NCBI GenBank assembly: GCA_963576475.1
Contig: OY754977.1
Location: 33,861,672 to 33,925,671 of the forward strand
Direction of reading: 5' to 3'
Origin: Molanna angustata
Taxonomy: Eukaryota > Arthropoda > Insecta > Trichoptera > Molannidae
DNA length: 64,000 nt
Position numbers and translations under genes: made by a program. Of the stretch, positions 56,101 to 64,000 are shown piece after piece. The notes under the pieces are model-generated. The model saw only the letters and a program-made list of their open reading frames with translations. It was not told the origin of the DNA and did not search any database. Within the stretch, counting starts at the first letter, position 1. Each line of letters opens with the position of its first letter.

Positions 56101-56691
56101 AGTAAAGTAAATTTATTTCTTTTTTGCATTGTATAATATCAATAGTTTTAAATGACCAATCACAAGAACCTGTAAGCTCCTCCTACATAATTAATCTATA
56201 AATATAAGTAAAATTTGTCAAAATAGTCATAAGCTAGTTAATGCCCTAACAAGGCGAAATAGGCCTATCGCGCTCAATTAAATTAATGTAGAATCAAAAA
56301 GTCTTTACTTTTTATTATAGATATAACCTCTTTTTATATTGATTTTTTCTGTTTTTGTATTTTCATCGATTCTTACATCCATGGTGGCGTGTTCATATAT
56401 AAATTTGATAAGCCTTGAATATCTGGAGTCAATTCTCGCATCATTTAATGCGTTTATTATTTCACATTGTTCTACAGAGTCGAATGCTTTTTTATAGTCG
56501 ACGCAAGAATGCAAGATGAATTGTTATATTATATTCAGTAGTTTTCTCAATTAGTAGGCGCAGAGTTTGGATATGGTCTGTAGTTCCAAAATATTTTCTA
56601 AAGCCAGCTTGTTCAATTGGTTGGTAGAAATCCAGTTTAGGTGTTAAACGGTTTGTGACAATTTTAGTGAGAAGTTTATAAGTATGCATCA
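53186..56691 (-). pseudogene. RTE-like LINE (family W), copy 3, interrupted by a Penelope-like element
   Basis: Minus strand, excluding the insert at 54101-56325. N-terminal part: YKLLTKIVTNRLTPKLDFYQ, PIEQAGFRKYFGTTDHIQTL (RT fingers), DYKKAFDSVEQCEIINAL, then INIKRG. Across the insert it resumes VRQGDTISPK and continues with LRFADDIVLISDDLEEL (catalytic FADD box). It ends with KLKWQWAGHVARQGTDRWAP, GRPQKRWADDIVPVAG and a GAA tail. CCAAGCT at 53179-53185 and 56692-56698 is a possible 7-bp target duplication. Besides the insert there are frameshifts near 53900 and 56500. The endonuclease is missing. Confidence 0.92.
54101..56325 (-). mobile_element. Penelope-like element, 5'-truncated with inverted 3' copy
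   Basis: Minus strand order: RT core from ENLYYVRYVDDILIAFNG (catalytic YVDD, about 55610-55560), then KIYFLDLCIER and SIYRKPTFADTTIHAKSLHP. A linker follows (55322-55090) to a GIY-YIG endonuclease, SGVYKLTCDDCNSIYIGQSG then RNIAERFKEH (55010-54900), with the CDDC pair typical of Penelope endonucleases. The C-terminal tail is NSQFAKHLIENNH, NIFEQLEISKHLKN. Stops after SHK and KKSW break the frame. Instead of the RT N-terminus, 55603-56325 is an inverted, about 99% identical copy of the element's own 3' end (54145-54873). ACCTCTTTTTAT at 54089-54100 and 56326-56337 is a 12-bp target duplication. Confidence 0.93.
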
Positions 56692-56699
56692 CCAAGCTA

Positions 56700-58384
56700 C
56701 TATAACAGAATGCATTTTGAACAAGATAAATTTGCTCTGTATACGGCTAGGATCGATGGAGAAACTTATTTATCTAACCAAATTTTGAAAAAGTTAATGT
56801 AACTCTTTTAAAAATAAAAACAAAATACAATTAATTTACACTCCACATAAACATACATCGGAAATCTTGCATGAAAATTTGTCATTTGGTTCTTTCTACC
56901 TACACTAAATAGAAAAACAGCCTGTTTTCGTGTATTTTTTCTTAGGCTATGATGTCATAAACCGTTCCCATGACTTATTTTCACTGTACAATTCAAGTAT
57001 GGAGATTCAATCCTTATGTTATATACAATATTCATAATCTTGGGTAAATGAAAAAAAAATGATATGTAAAATGCTCCTGATTTTACGCAATATGTATAAC
57101 ACAAAAAATAACAATACAATTTTCTCTAACAAAAAAAGCTTAGTGAAATTTATAAAACGTAGTTGATTTTTTTTTTAAATTTGAAAATTTGCTCCAATCC
57201 AAAGACAGGTTTATTACATAAAACACATTCAGTATATTAAAATGAACCTTTTGTGAATGGAACATTATGGAACCGAGCCCTCGCAATTTGGCCGAGGGGG
57301 CAACTCTGAGCATAATCGTAAAAAAACACATTTCTTGTATACAGATGAAAGCTGAAAAGTTGGAAAAATAGGGGACTAACGCTTCGTCGGCGGATGTATT
57401 TCCATATTCAGAGCAAATCCCTGAAAAAAAATCCCTTGGAAATCACACATACTACTAATATAGGCACCGTACTAACGCCCAAAATATGGGTTATAATATT
57501 TTACTAGACAAACCAGGCAAACGTTGTTCGGGTGTATATTTTTTTACCTCTGTACATATAAAAATGATTGATAATATGTATGTTTACTTTTTAAGAAAGT
57601 TATCTAGAATTTCTAATTATTATCCGTCTCTTCATTCCTTTCCGTCCCTTATTTCCCTTCATTCCATTTTGTCTGATATATATGTTTCTGTATAAACGCG
57701 TTCAACACGCCACCTGATCGTTGAATAAATTCCAAATAGATATATTTTTTATTGTAAATTATTTTGCGAGATATAAAAATAAAAAAAAAAACTAGGTTAA
57801 TAAATTTCTCATGCTGAAGAAATTCCTAAAGGTTCTCGGGTAAGCGCAGAACAAATCGAGAAAGTTTAATCGTAATCGGATGGATGAAACAGTAATTCAT
57901 CGGCCACATACATACATACATGCATGCAATAATATAATACTAAATAAGAACATTGTAATTGGCGTTATGAAAAGTTGTAATTTTTATACTATTTTTATAT
58001 AAAACTCAAAGCTGTAATGTTCATTCAAATAATAAAAATAAAAATAAAAAATACATACATACAAACATATATACTAACATGCATTAATACATACATACAA
58101 ACATATATACATTTTTTTTTTTTTATTAATATTTTTATATAATTGTATTGTGTTAATATGTGTACGCTTATACTGTATTCATAATTTTATGTGAAAGAAA
58201 TAGCCATCATGACACAGGCTTTGCCTAGTTTGATGGTGATTAAAACACCTTAATGACACTGTTTTCTACATCACTGTATAATATATGTATATGTTAATAA
58301 TAATATGAAATATAAGTGTATCAATATTTGTCAGACATGAATAAAATAAATAAATAAATAAATAAATGCATTTATATAAAACGA
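56700..58384. other. No gene recognised
   Basis: AT-rich. Holds a short direct repeat (ATACATACATACAAACATAT at about 58052 and 58089) and an AAATAAATAAAT tail near 58345-58370 that looks like the end of an unrecognised retroelement. Confidence 0.45.
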
Positions 58385-58770
58385 TGTATGATAGGGTCAG
58401 AAATTAGGACATAGGGAAAGAATGTAGGATGAAGAAATATGTCATTGATAGAATGAAAGTGAACACATTGAGATGGTTTGGCCACATGGGAAGAATGAGT
58501 GAGGAACGCCTGACGAAGAAAATGTACATTGCTGACAGGAATGGAATGAGAGGTAAGGGCCGCTCAAAGAAGGGATGGCACGTCAATGTGAACGGTATTT
58601 TGAAAGATGGAAATGTTAGAAGCATGAACAACAGACGAACACGTACATATAAGACAATGTATGAATGTTGGCGAGGCAATGAATATGTGTTAAGATAGAA
58701 ATATGTGGCATTCGGTTTTCTCTGTCTACCCCGTGAGTCACATGGTGTGATGGTTTTTATGTATGTCCAT
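58385..58770 (+). pseudogene. LINE family Z 3' fragment
   Basis: MKKYVIDRMKVNTLRWFGHM, GRMSEERLTKKMYIADRNGM, KGRSKKGWHVNVNGILKDGN, NNRRTRTYKTMYECWRG, then the tail (TTCGGTTTTCTCTGTCTACC, CACATGGTGTGATGG). Same family as 36226-36953 and shows its SINE-free target site. Confidence 0.85.
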
Positions 58771-58984
58771 CTATATTATAACCTAGATACCTACGTTATA
58801 ATGTACATTTTACAGATTTTAGCATACGAACACATTTTTTTATTTCAATTAATAAGCATGTGTTCATTGCTTTGATTAGTCTTTATTGTTTTATTAGGTT
58901 TTACTTTTTCTTCTTTTTTAGTTCTGTAAAATAAATAAAAATAAATAAACTGTCACTTCATTTTTAAGGAGTCTGCCTTTTTAC

Positions 58985-59570
58985 TATCTTAACTATGGAG
59001 TAGTGGAGTCATGATTTCATATTTTTTAAGCGTATTTTTTTAGATCTATCTATAGAATTAAAGTAAATTTTATTCTCTGGACGAAGTTATTATAAGAATT
59101 TCGATGTTAATTTAGTAAGTTTCGATGTTTATAGTAATTATAAGAATTTTGTAAGTCGTTTCAAAATTACAAAGTTATAACGTTTTTTACTCTCCACACT
59201 ATGGAATAGTGGAGAGTCATGATTTCACAATTTTTAAGAATATTTTTTACATCAATTTCTCAACGGGTATCATACAGAGACTGCACACTGTGAGTTTCGT
59301 CGTGATGTGTTTGTATGTATGGCGTACGGATTATCCTTTTTGTGTCCTCTCTACAGCCCATACTATAAGTCCGATTGACTTCATATTAACATCATATGTG
59401 TAAAGTGTATTGACTTAGAGCTGAATAGTTTTTACATTGATATCCGTTAATTTATTCTCTTTGATTTCATCTGCACAAATTTTCAAAAATGCTCTCAGGG
59501 TTTTGAAAATCGAGGTATTTTTATGCTGTTTGAAATAATTGTGATACAATAAAAATACACTCATCAAAAA
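58985..59570 (+). repeat. Dispersed repeat family C, copies in tandem fragments
   Basis: 59195-59570 is the inverted counterpart of 37210-37745 (CTCCACACTATGGAATAGTG, CTCAACGGGTATCATACAGA, GTCCTCTCTACAGCCCATAC). 58990-59040 is a second partial end (ACTATGGAGTAGTGGAGTCA). Confidence 0.7.
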
Positions 59571-59756
59571 TCCATTCAAGGATTGTCAAAATTTAAATAA
59601 AAAAATCTATGGTCTGCCATATCAATGTGAAATAAATTTCATATTTGTATGAAAAATGTATATAACAGATATAAAATAGCTTCGGTATGGGAAAATTGAG
59701 TGATAAACTTCATATTGATATTGTATGTGTCTCTATAGACAAGTGTATATTTTACT

Positions 59757-60075
59757 TTCCACTTCTATCTTCCTCAAGGGGTAGGAAGAGAGAACCGAAC
59801 ACCGCATTCTTCTATCTTACATATACATCGCCTCATCAACATTGATAGACTGTCTCATACATGCTCATCTTGCTAATAATGCAATTTTACTTAAAATTTC
59901 TCAACAGGTATCATGTATAAAGTGCATACTATGAGTTTCGTGATAATGTTTTTGTGTGTATGGTGTATATTGAAAACTTTTTTCCTCTGAGAATCTTATA
60001 TTTGTTAAAGAATCTAATAGAAATGTACTTCATTAAAATAGATTTATAGATTGTCAACCTTTTAAGAGAAAAAAA
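59757..60075. repeat. Inverted LINE tail, then repeat family D copy 2
   Basis: 59757-59850 is a LINE family Z type tail on the minus strand (GTGTTCGGTTCTCTCTTCCT, GATGAGGCGATG). 59890-60070 matches 15945-16100 (GCATACTATGAGTTTCGTGA, ATAGAAATGTACTTCATTAA). Confidence 0.65.
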
Positions 60076-60494
60076 TATTTGAAATTTTGATCCGTCTAAA
60101 TTGATCCGTCTGAATTTTAGTATATGAAGAATGTCAAAAAGAAGACTGCAAACAGGGAAAACGAGTGAACTATATTTTTAAATAAATTTAATATTTTATG
60201 GGCAAACATATTTTTAAACAACGTTAAAGTATCATTTTTTTTAAACACATCTTCATGTATATTTTTTATATATATTTTTTTACAAGAACAAGTCTGTTCT
60301 GAAAACTGGTTAGACAACAAGTATTCATAGTGGTTAAAACAAAATAAATTTGCACCAAATTTCAATTTGTGAATATATTTTTTATTATTACACGAAAATG
60401 TCTCTACGTAAATTATCTAATTTATAATTATAATGCGTGTGTGAAATCGAAATAAGTGGGATATTTTTTATTTATTTTTTCTTTTATTCAAACT
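60076..60494. other. No recognised feature
   Basis: AT-rich; no gene. Confidence 0.4.
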
Positions 60495-60740
60495 TCTTCT
60501 TCTTCTTCTTCTTTTGAATAGACCTTCAGGTCTGTTTTTTAAGAGGCCTGCTCTTCGTGCGAAGTGAACCCCCAGCTATCCCTCCATCTTTTTGGCGGTC
60601 TACCGCGAGGGCGGGTTCCGTGAGGCTGAAACAAACTATGATAATAATATGATTAATAATAAACAATTCCTTGCATATTGCGCTAGTGGCGAGTTTATTA
60701 CCATATGGTATTTTGTTCTAACTAACCTGTGTTTACAAAC
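60495..60740 (-). mobile_element. LINE family Y 3' end and adjacent SINE-1 tail
   Basis: 60495-60640: CTT repeat, GAGGCCTGCTCTTCGTGCGA, CCAGCTATCCCTCCATCTTT, TGGCGGTCTACC, the 3' end of family Y on the minus strand (compare 8470-8540). 60655-60735: inverted SINE-1 tail (TTGCGCTAGTGGCGAGTTTA). Confidence 0.7.
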
Positions 60741-60829
60741 AACAAGTGTAAAAAATTAAACTGGTGATACAAAATTCAAAAAACATAATCACGCCCCAGC
60801 ATCATTTACATGTATACATTATAACCATG

Positions 60830-61007
60830 CCCCTGAGTCAAATCCAAAACGCTTAACGATATCGCCAAACGCTATTTTTTTTCTATTGGATTTGACGTTT
60901 GTTGTAGAATTTTTTTTTTCTACAATAACAAACAAGAAACGTCTAATACCACACAAAAAAATAACGTTTGGCGATATCGTTAAGCGTTTTCGATTTGACT
61001 CAAGGGC
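60830..61007. mobile_element. Palindromic MITE, about 178 bp
   Basis: The right end reads AACGTTTGGCGATATCGTTA AGCGTTTTCGATTTGACTCA AGGGC and is mirrored at the left from GCCCCTGAGTCAAATCC. Inner arms TTTGTTGTAGAA/TTCTACAATAACAAA continue the pairing. Non-coding; target duplication unclear. Confidence 0.85.
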
Positions 61008-62734
61008 AATATTATATTAAATGTAGGGTAATTAAAAAAACCGTCAGGGTGGGTATGTGTGTTTGGGGGGGATGTTTGTGTGTGAAACTTTATGCAATGT
61101 TTTCAATTAAAAAAATAATAAAAAAAAACACATTAATGAAAATTTTTATGTCAACGTAGCACATTTACATAATTGGAATAAGACTGAGTTTAATGACGTT
61201 AGATTGACCTGTATTATATTGTATTTGTACATCAAACACAAATAATGAACTGAATAATTCACGCTTTAGAATAATATGAATAAAATCAATTATGTTTTTG
61301 TCTGGTATGAGGGTTGTGAAGACGCCCACCTTAAAAAGCGTCGTGGCGCCGTCTGTACGCGTTAGTGGCGCTTTATGCAAAAAACAGGGATTTTCTTGGT
61401 GGGGGCTTATTATAATAACACCTTATACTCCACTCTGTATATGCCTTATTGTCACCTGCCCTATATAAATCTATTCCAATAATGGTTCTATTGTATGCTT
61501 GGTACCTACCTACCTACATACCTAGACCTTTCACTCCCAGAATAACTTACTCATAAGTGTACGATTCGACTTAACAAGATGCAGGTAAGTACCTAAAGAC
61601 GTTATATATTTTTGCAAATATTCTGATATCGCTGAATTTATATCTTATATTTAATTTCTCTACCGAATGTACCTATGTACTTAAAGGAATTTTTTTTAAG
61701 TTCCACTGTTGATTGAATTTCGTTCAATGCAAATTTTCTAGAAGTAACAATATATGTATAAGTCAAAAAAGTATTTATTCAAAAGACATGTATTGATAAG
61801 ACACAATAATAATAATAATATATTTGAATGATTTATATAGCGCCGTTTTCGTGAATATCTCACCTCAAGGGCGCTGAATTATTCACACAAATGAATTTTT
61901 ATTTAATTATTTTACATTCCATTACTTTATTCAATATAAAGTTTTATGTTTTTATTGAATTAATTTATTTATTTATGAATTATATAGAAATTATTTATTT
62001 CGCGAAGGATTTTTTTGAAAACGATGTACATATGTACTTACCTATTTGTTCGGCATCACGGCATATTCCATAATGCATCTTGGCATAGAGTGTGGAATAT
62101 TCAGCGACAGGTGTTCGGGTTTGCATTACCTTATAAATGGAAGCACGACACATGCGGTAGTTTATTTATTTAATTTTATATATCTATTTAAGACTAGTGT
62201 ATATGCCCACACACCAGTCTCTACTCACCTAAAAAAGTACAACATTCACAATGGATAGTGAACCTCATTGCTGAACTATGTGAGATGTTTTTTTTTACCA
62301 GATGAAGATGATGTTTTTAATTGTAGGTATTTTCGATCACCAGACTCTTATGATAATATAAAAGAGAGGAAGGACTATTCTATGCCGGTGCCACACAGCA
62401 AATTTCCGGTTTTAAAAAAATAAACCAACCGGAAATCCTTCCTTCCTCATTCCCGCATGCGTCCATACCTCGTCTCTGCGATTTGCATAATCTGAATAAT
62501 TGGATACTTTTCATACGAATTTTTCTTCGTTATCGCCTGACCATTAACCTAATGTGAGCAAGCTACCGTAAGTTTTAATTTGTTTTTACTTTGGTATTTT
62601 TATTCGCTAAACTCGTGTTTAGCGAATATTTAAGTCTGTTAATTATGAAGACTGGAAAAAAGTAATCGCTGCAAAGCGGTAACCATCTTGACTTGGTGCT
62701 GGCGTTCAGTGTTCAAAATTCCCAGTCAACGCGC
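61008..62734. other. No gene recognised
   Basis: Includes a 12-bp hairpin (TATTCGCTAAAC/GTTTAGCGAATA, about 62598-62625). Otherwise AT-rich with no supportable coding region. Confidence 0.4.
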
Positions 62735-63350
62735 GCTGAATTAGGAATCCAGAGATCGCGAGTTCAAATTTCACCTCTTAACGATTTCGTTCGTCTATAG
62801 TAGAATATTTTTTTTTAAAAGAATGAATATGTCCTTGTAACAAGTACAAATACATCCTCATACATTCCCTAAATTAAGCATATACTTGTGCTTAGGTGAA
62901 CGAAATCGGTCATGGCAGGATTCGAATTCACAACCGCCGGATAAATGGATCGTCGAATCCAGCGCGCTAAGCGCTCTGCCACCATGTTCTTCATGTTCAT
63001 CAAGTGCACAACGGTTGGTTTATTGCCATAAGGCAGTTTATTTCAACCAGCCTGATCGAGGCAAAGTTCAAAAAGTTAATTATTTACATTTAAAAGATAG
63101 AAAAATACAAACAAATACTAATAACACTGATCATAGCAATGAAGAAAGGTTGGAGGATTATTCAGGAACAAGGTATTTGTTGACAAACTAAGTTTATTTA
63201 GTTTAATTTAAATATTTGTGTAGATTATAATATACTCATTATTAAAAAAAAACACTAGCAACTTGGAAAATACACTAGTAACTTGGAAAAAATGCCATTT
63301 GGTAAGGAGCTCGCTTCATACACAGGGTATAAGGAAGTGTATTAATATTT
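62735..63350. mobile_element. Cluster of SINE family 3 copies and SINE-1 tails
   Basis: 62735-62800 (+) is a degraded family 3 head (CGCGAGTTCAAATTTCACC, GATTTCGTTCGTCTATAG). 62820-62990 (-) is a fuller family 3 copy (TGGCAGAGCGCTTAGCGCGC, TTCGAATCCTGCCATGACCG). 63010-63065 (-) and 63285-63350 (+) carry SINE-1-type tails (TTTATTGCCATAAGGCAGTT; ATAAGGAAGTGTATTAAT). Confidence 0.65.
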
Positions 63351-63779
63351 TCACAGTTTACTTTATGGCACACTAAACTTCTCTTTTCCCTGGCACTGTC
63401 CAAACTTACTGCCTATTTTGGGTATTGGATTCGGCTCTTCTTCAGGCTGTATACTCCGTGGTTTTTGGTATCGCTTTCATGCAAGCTATTTCTTTGTAGG
63501 ATCTTGGAGCAATTTTTAATCCAGATGTTCTTCTACTGGATGATAAACGAATATGATTTATATTTATTGCCTTATTAAGGGCATTGTCTGGTGGTCTCAG
63601 CTTACGCAGCTCTTCAAGCTTGCTGTTTATTTCAGTTACTTCCAGGCTACCACGAATACGTAAACTCTTTATTATTTCTTTTAAAGATGCTTCTATCGAC
63701 TACATCAGGATTCGCATTTCCGCTGACTAAAGATGCCATGCATGTGAATTGTACATTGTCCAGCATTTGGAAACATACA
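63351..63779. other. No recognised feature
   Basis: 63400-63760 is slightly GC-richer and might be degraded LINE sequence on the minus strand; I cannot support a family. Confidence 0.35.
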
Positions 63780-64000
63780 TAATTGTCATCATCATTGGCA
63801 CTACAGTCCGCTACGGACCCTGGCCTCCTCCAGAAATCGTCTCCATCCCTCCCTATCGACCGCCAGTCTTCTCCAATTTATCAGGTCCATTTCTCTTATA
63901 TCGCACAGCACGTCGTCCAGCCATCTCAACCTAGGTCTGTCTCTACTTCTTCTGCCTTCGGGACTGGTGTCTCATACCTTTTTAGGTTTCGTTGTACACT
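63780..64000 (-). pseudogene. RTE-like LINE 3' end, runs off the window
   Basis: Minus strand: RPRLRWLDDVLCDIREMDLI, NWRRLAVDREGWRRFLEEAR, VRSGL, stop. The GRP..RWLDDV...W...A.DR..WR..LEEA pattern is a LINE C-terminus. No stop within the visible segment; the rest lies beyond position 64000. Confidence 0.82.

Overview
This window looks like non-genic, repeat-saturated DNA from an arthropod nuclear genome, most likely an insect and probably a lepidopteran. It is strongly AT-rich and contains no bacterial-type gene organisation. It is full of 5'-truncated non-LTR retrotransposons, tRNA-headed SINEs, a mariner transposase relic, Helitron-like elements, Penelope-like elements (PLEs), foldback/MITE palindromes and long satellite arrays. 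The lepidopteran guess rests on recurrent GTAGGTACCTAC-type words and a Helitron 3' end ending in GGGTCCGCTAG; both are recalled impressions, not searches. I recognise no host protein gene, rRNA or functional tRNA. Every protein-like stretch I can identify comes from a mobile element, and nearly all are broken.

Layout. 0-12 kb: truncated LINE 3' ends, SINEs, an RT-bearing LINE fragment with a 9-bp target-site duplication (8427-9571) and a 959-bp Harbinger-like element (11044-12002). 13.4-16.9 kb: a run of unrelated tandem arrays, ending in about 48 copies of GGGAGA. 17-24.3 kb: a LINE with a 5' hairpin and 12-bp target duplication; a mariner pseudogene holding both a LINE and a MITE; and several LINE C-terminal fragments. 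24.4-25 kb: a LINE whose 3' tail matches that of a SINE family, beside a PLE-like inverted repeat with a complete hammerhead-ribozyme core. 25-44 kb: four copies of one roughly 1-kb Helitron-like family, minisatellites, SINE-in-LINE nesting, a 250-bp-arm foldback element and a 4 x 114-bp array. 44-53 kb: a SINE, about 415 bp of pure AT dinucleotide inside an older repeat, more palindromes and LINEs. 53.2-56.7 kb: an RTE-like LINE split in its RT GVRQGD motif by a 2.2-kb Penelope-like element flanked by a 12-bp duplication. 57-64 kb: old repeats, SINEs, a MITE and a LINE running off the right edge.

The contents do not form a pathway. The informative relationships are insertion order and mechanism: target duplications date several nestings; a LINE and a SINE share a 3' tail, implying the LINE machinery mobilises the SINE; and four retroelements end 5' in an inverted copy of their own sequence, consistent with snap-back or template switching at the end of target-primed reverse transcription. 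The best candidates for new biology are the hammerhead-like motifs in the PLE-type inverted repeats and the SINE/LINE tail pair. LINE clade names are tentative because only C-terminal RT and 3' segments are visible. Stretches not listed as elements show no gene I can support.
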